Shown here: positions 7,240 to 16,027 of the stretch, in pieces
Layout: each line of letters begins with the position of its first letter
How positions within the stretch are numbered: position 1 is the first letter of the stretch
Assembly: GCF_000499205.1 (NCBI RefSeq)
Contig: NZ_AWUK01000012.1
Coordinates: forward strand, 239,524 to 303,523
DNA length: 64,000 nucleotides
From: Paenibacillus sp. MAEPY2
GTDB taxonomy: Bacteria; Bacillota; Bacilli; Paenibacillales; Paenibacillaceae
Direction: 5' to 3'
Translations under genes and position numbers: made by a program
The notes under the pieces: generated by a model
The model's input: the letters and a program-made list of their open reading frames with translations, nothing else
What the model was told of the DNA's origin: nothing
The model's database searches: none

Positions 7240-8970
7240 ATGTTGATGAAACAGGCAGCAGCACATATTGCTCCCTTAACGGGACTGGAGCAAGACGAGG
7301 TGTTGAGATTATTGGAGGTTCCACCACAGGCGGAGCTAGGAGATGCGGCGTTTCCCTGTTTTACTTTGGCAAAGTCACTGAAGAAAGCGCCCGCGGTGAT
7401 CGCGGCGGATATCGCAACTGGATTGCAGATAGTTGGGCTGGATGCTTCACCAGCAGGACCCTATGTGAACATACGTTTCAATCGGGAAGATCTGGCGCCG
7501 AAGCTGCTGCAAGAACTGGGACATCAAGCATTTGGCAAGCTGCAACTGGGTGCAGGTGCACGTGTCGTAATCGACATGTCGTCGCCCAACATTGCCAAGC
7601 CATTCGGAATTGGTCATCTGCGCTCCACCGTGATTGGGGCAGCATTGTATCGGTTATATAACGAGGCAGGCTATACTTCGGTCAGTGTGAACCATCTGGG
7701 CGATTGGGGAACGCAGTTCGGCAAACAGATTGCAGCCTACAAGCGTTGGGGCAATGATGAAGCGCTACAGGCTGAGCCGATTCGGACATCATTGGAACTG
7801 TATGTGCGTTTTCACGATGAGGCCGAGAATGATCCATCGCTGGAGATGGAGGCAAAAGATTGGTTCCGCAAGCTGGAGCAAGGGGATGAGGAGGCGCAGC
7901 GGTTATGGGCCTTTTTTGTAGAGGTGAGCATAAAAGAATTCAACCGGATGTATGAGCGTCTGAATGTACAGTTTGACCATACGCTGGGTGAAAGCTTTTA
8001 TAATGACAAGATGGGTGCGGTGGTCGAAGAACTGAAAGGCAAAGGGTTGCTGGAAGAGAGTGATGGGGCATTGGTGGTACGTTTGGAGGAGGAGAATATG
8101 CCGCCTTGCCTGATTATCAAAAAGGATGGGACCACCATCTACCCAACGCGGGATTTGGCAACGGCAGTTTATCGTCATGATGTGATGAAGGCGGATAAAA
8201 TGTTGTACGTTGTCGGGGGTGAGCAGAAGCTTCATTTCCGTCAGGTATTTGCGGTATTATCCCGGATGGGGTACGCGTGGTCTGAGATTTGTGAACATAT
8301 TCCGTTTGGTTTGATGCGTTTCGAGGGACGGAAGATGTCTACCCGCCGGGGTAAAGTCGTTTTCTTGCAGGAGGTACTGGATGAGGCGGTTGCTCGGGCA
8401 TTGCAGATTATCCAGGAGAAAAATCCGAATCTGCCAAATCCGCAGGAGGTTGCGGAAGCGGTGGGTGTAGGTGCAATTGTATTCGGTGATCTGCGTAATA
8501 ACCGGTTGAACGACGTCGATTTCTCGCTCGAAGATGCGGTGAGCTTTGAAGGGGAGACGGGACCTTATGTGCAATACACACATGCCCGGATTAACAGTGT
8601 GCTTGCGAAGGCAGCAGAGGCAGAACGCGTGGAAAATGAAAACCATTCGCAACAGGCTAACAGCATAAAAGCTGCAGCCAGCACCGAGAACAAGCCAGTC
8701 ATTGTCGGTGACACTTCTTGGGCATTGCTGAAACTGCTGGCTGATTATCCGCAGCATCTGGAAAAAGCAATTCATCGCAACGAGCCTTCGGTCATTGCCA
8801 AATATGCGATCGATGTTGCCCAAGCCTTCAACCGCTTCTATCATGCAGAACGGATTGCCGACGCGCCGGCTGACGTGAAACCCTTCCGGGTGGCGCTAAC
8901 AGAGCGTACGGCGGAGCGTCTGGCCTACAGCCTGTATTTACTTGGGGTCCAGGCTCCTGAACGGATGTGA
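7240..8970 (+). CDS. argS: Arginyl-tRNA synthetase
   Basis: Charges tRNA-Arg. 576 residues, class I. Visible: the N-terminal Arg-S domain, SSPNIAKPFGIGHLRS (the HIGH signature as GIGHLRS), NHLGDWGTQFGK, the KMSKS-like KMSTRRG, and the C-terminal DALR anticodon-binding domain ending QAPERM. AGGAG at 7227-7231 gives an 8-base spacing to ATG 7240; the GTG at 7231 is less likely. The T-box leader directly upstream fits amino-acid-starvation control. Many relatives carry a second argS elsewhere, so this may be the inducible paralogue; that cannot be checked here. Confidence 0.95.
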   Translation: MLMKQAAAHIAPLTGLEQDEVLRLLEVPPQAELGDAAFPCFTLAKSLKKAPAVIAADIATGLQIVGLDASPAGPYVNIRFNREDLAPKLLQELGHQAFGKLQLGAGARVVIDMSSPNIAKPFGIGHLRSTVIGAALYRLYNEAGYTSVSVNHLGDWGTQFGKQIAAYKRWGNDEALQAEPIRTSLELYVRFHDEAENDPSLEMEAKDWFRKLEQGDEEAQRLWAFFVEVSIKEFNRMYERLNVQFDHTLGESFYNDKMGAVVEELKGKGLLEESDGALVVRLEEENMPPCLIIKKDGTTIYPTRDLATAVYRHDVMKADKMLYVVGGEQKLHFRQVFAVLSRMGYAWSEICEHIPFGLMRFEGRKMSTRRGKVVFLQEVLDEAVARALQIIQEKNPNLPNPQEVAEAVGVGAIVFGDLRNNRLNDVDFSLEDAVSFEGETGPYVQYTHARINSVLAKAAEAERVENENHSQQANSIKAAASTENKPVIVGDTSWALLKLLADYPQHLEKAIHRNEPSVIAKYAIDVAQAFNRFYHAERIADAPADVKPFRVALTERTAERLAYSLYLLGVQAPERM

Positions 8971-10019
8971 CATCTATGGGATGGATGGGAATTGGAAGCT
9001 TCGATAAAGCAGGAAAAGCCGCAACGGACTCAACAGGACGAGATATATCACTTCAACGTGTGAGCAAACGACTTGGGGATGTGCAGGTACTGAATGATAT
9101 CAATTTGGAAGTAGGCAAGGGAGAGTGTATCGTCCTGGTGGGCAGAAATGGCTCAGGCAAAAGCACGTTGCTGCGTGTGCTGGCTGGCATATTACTGCCT
9201 GAATCCGGTTCGCAGCACAAGCCCATGCATGGACGGGTTATGTATGCACTCGATGGACTGCCACGTTTGCCCTTTACCTCAAGAGAGTACCTGTGGGAAA
9301 TGGGACGAATACGTGGCATGCGTCCTGAAATACTGCGTCAGCGGATAAGTGAACTGAGCGAGCTGTTATTCTTGGGAACGGCACTGGAGCAAAACCTGCC
9401 ACAGTTGTCCAAAGGTACCTTGCAGAAGGTGAATCTGATTCAGGCTCTTTTGCCTGGACCTGATGGGTTATTGCTGCTTGATGAGCCATTGTCCGGTCTG
9501 GACGTCCCGGCGCAGGAAGCGATCGTAGCCTTGCTCGGACAGTGGAAAAAGGAAGGAAGTAAAATCGTTACAGCTTGCCATGAACCCTTGCTTATAGAAC
9601 GTCTTGCGGATCAGGTCATCGTATTACACAAGGGAACAGTGCTGCGTCGCTGGAATCAGGAAGATTTACAGCAAGCTGGAGAGCCCGCTGTGAGCATCCA
9701 AAGTGTGATGGAAGGACGGGAACAATCCGTTATGGATGCGCTGCTTATTGAACAACCGGGAGTCATTGCATGCCATCGCAGCGTAGTTCATCACGATTAT
9801 GGAGGCGAAGTATGGGATTGGAGGGTGTCACGCAGTTCGGCAGACCGGATCATTGGAAAGATTCTGGCTTTGGGCGGTTCCATCCTTTCCGTGCATCCGG
9901 AAGAAAGCCGATTACATATGGAAGGATTGATGGAGGGGCGTCATCCGGGTGAGGCTATGAACAGGGAAGAGACAGATATCCTTTCATCTATGTCTACGGT
10001 AAGAGGTGACCTCCAATGA
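8967..10019 (+). CDS. ABC transporter ATP-binding protein
   Basis: ATPase of a two-gene ABC system. Walker A is GRNGSGKST. A slightly unusual signature LSKGTLQKV replaces LSGGQ, and LLLLDEPLSGLD is Walker B. About 350 residues, with a C-terminal extension of about 120 residues beyond the ATPase core that may be a regulatory domain. The frame overlaps the argS stop (GTG 8967); ATG 8976 or 8985 are alternative starts, and none has a good ribosome binding site, so translational coupling to argS is likely. It overlaps the downstream permease by 4 bases (ATGA). The substrate is unknown. Confidence 0.85.
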   Translation: MTSMGWMGIGSFDKAGKAATDSTGRDISLQRVSKRLGDVQVLNDINLEVGKGECIVLVGRNGSGKSTLLRVLAGILLPESGSQHKPMHGRVMYALDGLPRLPFTSREYLWEMGRIRGMRPEILRQRISELSELLFLGTALEQNLPQLSKGTLQKVNLIQALLPGPDGLLLLDEPLSGLDVPAQEAIVALLGQWKKEGSKIVTACHEPLLIERLADQVIVLHKGTVLRRWNQEDLQQAGEPAVSIQSVMEGREQSVMDALLIEQPGVIACHRSVVHHDYGGEVWDWRVSRSSADRIIGKILALGGSILSVHPEESRLHMEGLMEGRHPGEAMNREETDILSSMSTVRGDLQ

Positions 10020-10726
10020 TCCACTTGACCCGTTATTTGTTAAAACATTACATACGCTCACAGAAATATGTTGCACCGGTGATTTTTTATATCATTACAA
10101 TGCTGCTCATCTATTCCTACAAACCTAATCCGGTTGCGGACAGTTACAGCGTTACGGCCATGCTGCTTTTTTTTGGTGCGGCCTGGCTGGGCTTAACGGT
10201 TATGAATACGGAACCTGCGGGGCAGTATCAATTGCTCGTTCTCCATGCAGGAAGCAAACGAAAGGTTGTCTTTGCACAATTGATCTGTGCGTTAATCATG
10301 CAATTCGGCCTGACAGCAATTACCATGCTATATCCAGTTGTTACGGGCATGTTTGGAAGACTGCCAAGTACTGGGGAGTGGATCATGGCTTGGGCCGGGC
10401 ATCTGGCGTTGTCGCTCCTGGGTCTGGGCCTCAGTGTTTTCTTTCAAAAATCATACATTCCCATGCTGAGCCGCAGTATGCCGCCGTTCATTGTTGTACT
10501 GTTAATATCGTTAGTCCAAGGTTCATTAAGCGGACGTTTGCCTGAATCCATGCAATGGGTTGTCAAGGTTTTGCCTCCGGCATTTTATCTGGTTCGTGAA
10601 ATGATGTTATTTGAAGAATCAAAGCTGGGGGCTGTTCTTCTGACGACAGTGTGGGCTATACTCTATGCCGTAGTTCTGCTCATCATTCATATATGGCTAT
10701 CGAGAAAAAGGGATTTGCGGAGTTAA
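10016..10726 (+). CDS. ABC transporter permease-like membrane protein
   Basis: 236 residues with about six hydrophobic segments (for example residues 21-38, 45-62, 83-105 and 120-140, with the last at about 207-227). It starts within the ATGA overlap with the ATPase gene, which marks the pair as one transporter. No conserved motif identifies the substrate. It ends in a basic tail (SRKRDLRS), as expected for the cytoplasmic side. Confidence 0.8.
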   Translation: MIHLTRYLLKHYIRSQKYVAPVIFYIITMLLIYSYKPNPVADSYSVTAMLLFFGAAWLGLTVMNTEPAGQYQLLVLHAGSKRKVVFAQLICALIMQFGLTAITMLYPVVTGMFGRLPSTGEWIMAWAGHLALSLLGLGLSVFFQKSYIPMLSRSMPPFIVVLLISLVQGSLSGRLPESMQWVVKVLPPAFYLVREMMLFEESKLGAVLLTTVWAILYAVVLLIIHIWLSRKRDLRS

Positions 10727-10828
10727 TGGCTATTATTCCCCTTAACTTGAATGTTGCTCTGTGTTTGGTTACCATAGAGGGACGTTGGAATGCAAAGTAT
10801 TGTACGGAGATAAAGGGGGCGCTCGCTT

Positions 10829-11380
10829 ATGCAAAATACAGACATGCAGCATGGTGAGATGCTGGACAGCGAACACTCCAGAGAATTGTTTGCCTACTAC
10901 GGATTGGCTGTATATTATGGACAGGCGCTTGAACAGCAACTGGTCAATCTGATTTTATTAATGAAAATGTCTCAGGGCAAGGTTGTATCCGAAGAAGATC
11001 TGGAAGAGCTGTATGAACGAAAGATGAGCAGTTCACTCGGACAACTCATTCATGAGGTGCGCCATCATTTCACCTTTTCTGAGGAAGAGACTCGCCAGTT
11101 GAACGAACTATGGAAGCAGCGTAACAGCATTGTACATCACTATTTCAAGGAACGGATTCATGAGACATTCAGTCCTGAAGGAAGATCACGCATGATCAAA
11201 GAACTGGAAGATTTCAAAGATCGTGCGCAGGAGCTGGAGATTAGTCTTCAGCAGTACACAGGTGCCTGGATTGCAGAGCTGGGATTGGATGCCGAATCCG
11301 CGGCAGCGTTGCACACACTCGAACGTATGCATGCAGTGAGTATACACGCCCGGGCGCTGGAAGAGGATGAATCATTGTGA
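10829..11380 (+). CDS. HEPN-like protein, unknown role
   Basis: 183 residues, mostly helical and charged. WKQRNSIVHHYF, at about residues 97-108, fits the R-(N)-x3-H signature of HEPN domains, many of which are RNases in toxin or defence systems. The nearby YYGQALEQQLVNLI is a typical first helix of HEPN-fold proteins. No partner nucleotidyltransferase or antitoxin is adjacent, so a housekeeping or regulatory role is equally possible. AGGGGGC about 10 bases before ATG 10829 is the ribosome binding site. Its stop overlaps the start of the YdcF-like gene. The motif is seen; the RNase activity is inference. Confidence 0.6.
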   Translation: MQNTDMQHGEMLDSEHSRELFAYYGLAVYYGQALEQQLVNLILLMKMSQGKVVSEEDLEELYERKMSSSLGQLIHEVRHHFTFSEEETRQLNELWKQRNSIVHHYFKERIHETFSPEGRSRMIKELEDFKDRAQELEISLQQYTGAWIAELGLDAESAAALHTLERMHAVSIHARALEEDESL

Positions 11381-12018
11381 TGGAAGGCAATTCCCGAATT
11401 CGTAAAATAAAAAGCAAACACTGGTTGGCAATCACCATTGCATCGCTCGTGTTGATTGGAGTCATATGGACTATAACTACGGCGTTGCTCATCTGGACTT
11501 ACACCGATGAGGAATCCTCTAGACGGAGTGATGCAGCCATTATCCTCGGTGCAGCCGTAGAAGGGAAGAACCCTTCACCCGTATTTCGCGAACGTATTGA
11601 GCACGCCATTTTATTATATCGCCAGGGGACGATCAGCCATCTGCTCTTTACTGGTGGTTCTGGCAGTGCAGGAGAACGAGCCGAGGCCGAAGTAGGACGA
11701 GATTATGCTGTTGCACATGGTGTAGATCCTTCAGATATTCAAATAGAGACGGAATCGAAAATTACGGAAGAGAATCTGGTGAACTCGCTTACCGTTGGGA
11801 AACAGGCGGGGTTTCACACCTACACCATTGTAAGTGACCCGCTACACATGAAACGGGCGATGAAGCTCGCTAGCGGACTCGGCATGGATGCTGTTCCGTC
11901 CCCGACACGAACGACGGCTTACCAGACCTGGCGCAGCCAATTTCCTTTTCTGGCAAGAGAGACGATATTATATATGGGATATATGGTCAAAGGATGGATA
12001 GACAATCCGCAGCAGTAG
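11380..12018 (+). CDS. YdcF/SanA-like DUF218 membrane-anchored protein
   Basis: 212 residues. One N-terminal membrane segment (residues about 17-38) is followed by an extracytoplasmic DUF218 domain: SDAAIILGAAVEGKNPSPVF, LLFTGGSG, ESKITEENLVNS and VSDPLHMKRAM. The DUF218 fold is linked to envelope functions such as SanA-type vancomycin sensitivity, but no reaction is established. The ATG at 11380 shares its A with the preceding stop; the GTG at 11377 is also in frame. The stop codon lies inside the terminator stem. Confidence 0.85.
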   Translation: MEGNSRIRKIKSKHWLAITIASLVLIGVIWTITTALLIWTYTDEESSRRSDAAIILGAAVEGKNPSPVFRERIEHAILLYRQGTISHLLFTGGSGSAGERAEAEVGRDYAVAHGVDPSDIQIETESKITEENLVNSLTVGKQAGFHTYTIVSDPLHMKRAMKLASGLGMDAVPSPTRTTAYQTWRSQFPFLARETILYMGYMVKGWIDNPQQ

Positions 12019-12055
12019 CACTGAGAGTGACTGACTGCGCGATTGTCTTTTTTTT
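12001..12055 (+). terminator. Terminator overlapping the end of the DUF218 gene
   Basis: GACAATCCGCAGCAGT pairs with ACTGACTGCGCGATTGTC, with small bulges, and is followed by eight T. It begins inside the last codons of the gene. Confidence 0.75.
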
Positions 12056-12075
12056 GCGTAAGTTGCCCATTGTAT

Positions 12076-12253
12076 CTATGTTTCGGGATAATTGATCGCT
12101 GCACTGACCAACGCGGCTACTCCAAAACCCGATGAGCCACCAGGGCCAACGTCGATGATTTTTGCTTTTGCGTATGCTGATGAACAAACTGATGATCCCC
12201 GCAAGTAATACGAGGGTAGCCAAGCTGCTGCCAACGATCCAGCCGATGCTCAT
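12076..12253 (-). pseudogene. Small two-helix membrane protein with one-base frameshift
   Basis: GAGGAGGTAAAT precedes ATG 12253 on the minus strand, a near-ideal ribosome binding site. Frame one encodes a hydrophobic helix (SSLATLVLLAGIISLFISI), then basic residues, then WWLIGF. At a run of four A on the plus strand (12124-12127) the frame is lost. Dropping one base continues as GVAALVSAAINYPET and a stop at 12076, a natural second helix; the total length (178) is 3n+1. Without the correction the frame runs into the terminator and over the convergent gene to 11987. This is either a real frameshift or an assembly error. Function unknown. Confidence 0.65.
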
Positions 12254-12266
12254 ATATTTACCTCCT

Positions 12267-13070
12267 CTATGTGGTATGTAATAAATAGCTGCCTATGGTG
12301 AGCTTTCCACCTCTGACCTCAGCTTGAAATGGATACATTCCGTTACGATACGTGTGTTGATTATGATTGGAGTGAAGCGGAAAATCACTGCTAAATCGAC
12401 CCCCGGCCTGCTTGAAGTCTAACTTGAATCCATCTTTATCTGGTGGGATGCGCACTTCAACGTTACAGCCTGTGGAGCGACTATCAAGAGATAGAAGCAT
12501 CGTTGAGGAGTTTATGCTAAGCTTGCTGCCTGTCACTCTGGATTGAATATGTGAGAACTGACCGGATAACTGGATAGGTGAAGAAGTGGCTTTTAGTTGG
12601 ATATGGTTTGCACGAAGGTCTGTTGCTGTAACCCGACCGCCCACGGATTGCAGACGGATATGTTGGGCATGCCCAGATAAAGTGAGATTGCCGGATGTAC
12701 ATTGACAATCCCAGTGTTCGGAAGAAACGTTATCCACAACAAAGCGGGAACCCACCCCGTTGATCAACAGTCTTTGCAATACTGTAGGCGGCAGTACAAT
12801 GTGGAGCGATGTGCGATGGAAGTTTATGCCCACCGGAAAAGCTTGTTTTCGTCCATCGATGAGATGTAATACACCATTACTAATTTTAGCTTCAAAACAT
12901 CGAGTTCTTGGGAAAAGAGCGGACCCCCGTTGAGTAACACGGATAACAGCTTCTGTACCCTGGCTAATATGCACTTCGCCTTGCATCCATTCCAGAGAAA
13001 GGGCTTGAATGGGATCTTCAGATAACCATTCTTTGCAAATCTTATGTCCATTAGGTTTCAAAACGGTCAT
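12267..13070 (-). CDS. DUF4097-type beta-repeat protein
   Basis: 267 residues without a membrane segment. The second half repeats short beta-strand units (for example SGNLTLSGHAQHIRLQSV and KLSINSSTMLLSLDS), the right-handed beta-helix pattern of DUF4097 (Toast_rack-like) proteins. The family is often encoded beside regulators and membrane stress systems, with no defined activity. The start codon overlaps the stop of the TetR gene (ATGA), so it is translated as the second gene of an operon repressed by that TetR. Confidence 0.75.
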   Translation of the reverse strand: MTVLKPNGHKICKEWLSEDPIQALSLEWMQGEVHISQGTEAVIRVTQRGSALFPRTRCFEAKISNGVLHLIDGRKQAFPVGINFHRTSLHIVLPPTVLQRLLINGVGSRFVVDNVSSEHWDCQCTSGNLTLSGHAQHIRLQSVGGRVTATDLRANHIQLKATSSPIQLSGQFSHIQSRVTGSKLSINSSTMLLSLDSRSTGCNVEVRIPPDKDGFKLDFKQAGGRFSSDFPLHSNHNQHTYRNGMYPFQAEVRGGKLTIGSYLLHTT

Positions 13071-13753
13071 CCCTCGTTTCTGCCAATGTCTTGATCTTCC
13101 AACTCAGGGTAAGCGCCGATCACAGCATGTTGGTTCAGAATGCGCTCAATGAGCGATTCGCTCACAATATCGGCACCGAGCATATTCATCAACCGCTGTA
13201 AAAAATAAAGACGCTGCTTCGTTTCGCTGGAATTGCGGCCGAACAGTGTGGGATTAATCCATATGTTGACCAGCATCATGAATACTTCTGCACAAGCATC
13301 GGGATCTTCAGTATGGATAGAACCATCTGAAATGCCTTCTCGCAAAATCGTTGCAATCACCGGAGCATCTATTCGCACGGCCTGTTGAATACCGCGTACA
13401 ACAAATACCGGATTTTTGATCTGGGTTCGAAGTACGTGATCCAGGGAATGGGCCTGCTGATCAGAGACAACATGCTCCAGAATCTGAATTAACTTCTCTC
13501 GCGCTGTGGTGGCCGTTGTATTTGAAACTAATCGATCCAGCATTTCAGCTGAATAGTTGAATTGTTGCTCCATGACCGCGTCCAATATTTCCTCTTTGGA
13601 TTTAAAGTGATGATACACAGCCCCCTTGGACATGCCTAGGGCAACAATGATGTCCTGAATACTTGTCTTCTCAAATCCTTTATCTGTGAACAACTGGGCA
13701 GCAACGTTCAGAATCTGCTGTACGGTTTGTTCAGGGTGCTTGTTTCTAGCCAT
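13067..13753 (-). CDS. TetR-family transcriptional repressor
   Basis: 228 residues. The N-terminal HTH is classic: VQQILNVAAQLFTDKGFEKTSIQDI, then ALGMSKGAVYHHFKSKEEIL. The C-terminal ligand domain is variable and the ligand is unknown. AAAGGAGG precedes ATG 13753. A 17-bp palindrome sits at the predicted transcription start of its own promoter, so it is probably autoregulated together with the DUF4097 gene. Confidence 0.92.
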   Translation of the reverse strand: MARNKHPEQTVQQILNVAAQLFTDKGFEKTSIQDIIVALGMSKGAVYHHFKSKEEILDAVMEQQFNYSAEMLDRLVSNTTATTAREKLIQILEHVVSDQQAHSLDHVLRTQIKNPVFVVRGIQQAVRIDAPVIATILREGISDGSIHTEDPDACAEVFMMLVNIWINPTLFGRNSSETKQRLYFLQRLMNMLGADIVSESLIERILNQHAVIGAYPELEDQDIGRNEG

Positions 13754-13772
13754 AATACCCTCCTTTATTTAG

Positions 13773-13820
13773 ATACCGACCGTTGGTATGTATAATACAG
13801 GCAGATGTTTCTATTGTCAA
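13773..13820 (-). promoter_or_regulatory. Sigma-A promoter with TetR operator
   Basis: On the minus strand the -35 is TTGACA (13815-13820), the spacer is 17 bases and the -10 is TATTAT (13792-13797). Just downstream, at 13773-13789, lies ATACCGACCGTTGGTAT, a near-perfect palindrome of the kind TetR repressors bind, placed to block initiation. Confidence 0.8.
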
Positions 13821-13840
13821 TAAGAGGAAACCGACAAATT

Positions 13841-13886
13841 AAAAACCGATCTGCCGCAGACCAAGGGGTCCGCGGGCATATCGGTT
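13841..13886 (-). terminator. Terminator after the bmrD-like gene
   Basis: On the minus strand, arms of about 19 bases (13867-13886 and 13844-13862) pair with a few mismatches around a 4-base loop, followed by TTTTT. It is placed between the exporter operon and the TetR promoter. Confidence 0.7.
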
Positions 13887-13924
13887 GGTTAATGTATTAA
13901 ATGTTCATTTTATTCCCGTTCTAC

Positions 13925-16015
13925 CTACACGCCGCCTCCTGCAAAGGAGGAAGTGGTTCGAATGGCCTCGCCCAGTGCGTTGTTTCCACTCGTATCCGGT
14001 GCTGATTGAGCACCTTGCTGTAACTGATACATCTGATAATAGCGTCCCTTGAGTTCCATCAGCTCATCATGTGCACCTTGTTCCACAATACGTCCGCGGT
14101 GCAGGACCAGAATCTGGTCTGCTGAACGAATGGTGGACAGACGGTGGGCGATGATGAAGGTGGTGCGTCCTTTTTTGAGGACTTCGAGCGCATTTTGAAT
14201 TAAGGCTTCCGTTTCGGTATCAATGTTAGCTGTAGCTTCATCGAGAATCAGAATCGCTGGATCGAAGGCCAGTGCTCGAGCGAAGGAGATTAATTGCCGT
14301 TGTCCGGCAGATAACGTACTTCCTTTTTCGATAACCGGCTCGTCGAATCCTTGCGGAAGATGGGCGAGAATTCGTTCTGCACCTACGTCTCGCAGCGCCT
14401 GTTCGATCTGCGCACGCGTAATCTGCTCATCACCCAGACTGACGTTGGAGGCTACAGTACCTGTGAACAGGTAAGGATCTTGAAGTACAATGCCCATATG
14501 TTCTCGAATCCACTGTTTAGGCAGGTCCTTCACGTTCTGACCGTCGATCGTGATCTTGCCTTTCTGAGGGTCATAGAACCGGAACAGCAGGTTGATGATG
14601 GAGCTTTTACCCGAACCGGTATGGCCCACCAGGGCGACCGTTTGACCTTGTGATGCTTTGAACGAGATGTTGTTCAGCACATAATCTTTTTTGTAAGCAA
14701 AGGATACATCGTCAAACACGACATTTCCCTTGTATCTTGGCATCGAGCCATCGGTTACCGGTTCACCTTTCTCATCCATCAACTCAAAGACACGTCCGGC
14801 CGATACAAGGGAGGAATCCAGGTTAGCCAGTTGGTTCACCATACCCGTAATCGGCTGGAACAAACGCCCGAGGACGTCAACGAATGCATACAACACACCC
14901 AGCGAGATGATACTTGTGCCGTCCAGCACACTGGAACCGAAGTACCACAGGACAACCGCAAACGCCATATTCCGCAGTACGTTAACCAGGTTGTGTGAGG
15001 TGAACGCGTTCAGGTTGAGCATTTTGTTCTGGTGTTTCATATAATCATCATTCAGATCCTCGAATTCCTGCTTGGTCTGTTTCTGATGACGGAATACCCG
15101 GATAATGGACATCCCCTGGATGGATTCATTAATAATGGCATTAATCTCACTCAGACGTGAACGAATAATGGTGTTGTAACGAGTCGCGATTTTACGATAG
15201 AGCACAATCCACAGCACCAGCATCGGTACAACGAACAATGAGATCAATCCGAGGCGGAAATCCAGCAGGAAGAGCGCAACGTATACACCCGTAATCGTAA
15301 TGATCCCTGAGAAAAAGTTCGACAGAACTGCAACGAACAGATCCTTGACGGCTTCGGTATCGTTGGTGACCCGGGAAACCACTTTACCTGCAGGCAGGTT
15401 ATCGAAAAAGTGTACCGGCAATCGTTGGATGTGTGCATACACATCGTTACGCAGTCTTTGAATGACTTTGTTGGCAGATGATTGCAGCCAGTATGTTTTA
15501 CCAAACTCCATAATGACCGAGATGACAAGGAAAATCATGTAATACACAATCAGTTGATAAATGCTTGGCATTTCCGGTTTGTAAAAGGCAAAGAGTTCAC
15601 CAGCGGATAGTGGCACCGCCGCATATTGACCCGTCACTTCGCCTGCGCGTGTAACCGTCAGTGTTCCGTCTGCATAGGTACGATCCCCATCGGGGGCACT
15701 AACGGGTTCATTCACAAAATAAAAACTTCTTCCGGCCTGCAGTACGCGTACCTCTGTACCTTTTGTTTCATTCGGTTCAAACCGGCCTTCACGTTTGTAG
15801 TTCTTTCCATTGTAGACCGCAGCTTCACTTGAAGCTGTGGTCTCATAGAAAGGCTGCTCAATGGCGAGCAAATGATTGTCGATCATGGACTTGGCGATGA
15901 AAGGGCCGGCAAGCTCAGCCGCAACCCCGATTGTAAGCATAATTAAAGCGGCAATAAACGTACCTTTGGCTTTTAGGGCGTATTGAAGCAGCCGTTTGCC
16001 TGTATTAGACTTCAA
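13925..16015 (-). CDS. bmrD: Heterodimeric ABC multidrug exporter, catalytic half (BmrD/YheH-like)
   Basis: 696 residues: six-helix exporter domain then ATPase. An extracytoplasmic insert of roughly 80 residues between TM1 and TM2 (about residues 50-125) matches the longer subunit of BmrC/BmrD. Walker A is GHTGSGKSS, the signature LSAGQRQLISFARAL, and Walker B ILILDEAT with the catalytic Glu intact. The N-terminal membrane part ends near residue 400. It follows the partner gene with a 12-base gap, so the two are co-transcribed and presumably assemble as a heterodimer. Substrates are probably hydrophobic drugs, by family. Confidence 0.88.
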   Translation of the reverse strand: MKSNTGKRLLQYALKAKGTFIAALIMLTIGVAAELAGPFIAKSMIDNHLLAIEQPFYETTASSEAAVYNGKNYKREGRFEPNETKGTEVRVLQAGRSFYFVNEPVSAPDGDRTYADGTLTVTRAGEVTGQYAAVPLSAGELFAFYKPEMPSIYQLIVYYMIFLVISVIMEFGKTYWLQSSANKVIQRLRNDVYAHIQRLPVHFFDNLPAGKVVSRVTNDTEAVKDLFVAVLSNFFSGIITITGVYVALFLLDFRLGLISLFVVPMLVLWIVLYRKIATRYNTIIRSRLSEINAIINESIQGMSIIRVFRHQKQTKQEFEDLNDDYMKHQNKMLNLNAFTSHNLVNVLRNMAFAVVLWYFGSSVLDGTSIISLGVLYAFVDVLGRLFQPITGMVNQLANLDSSLVSAGRVFELMDEKGEPVTDGSMPRYKGNVVFDDVSFAYKKDYVLNNISFKASQGQTVALVGHTGSGKSSIINLLFRFYDPQKGKITIDGQNVKDLPKQWIREHMGIVLQDPYLFTGTVASNVSLGDEQITRAQIEQALRDVGAERILAHLPQGFDEPVIEKGSTLSAGQRQLISFARALAFDPAILILDEATANIDTETEALIQNALEVLKKGRTTFIIAHRLSTIRSADQILVLHRGRIVEQGAHDELMELKGRYYQMYQLQQGAQSAPDTSGNNALGEAIRTTSSFAGGGV

Positions 16016-16027
16016 AGCGTTGACCTC

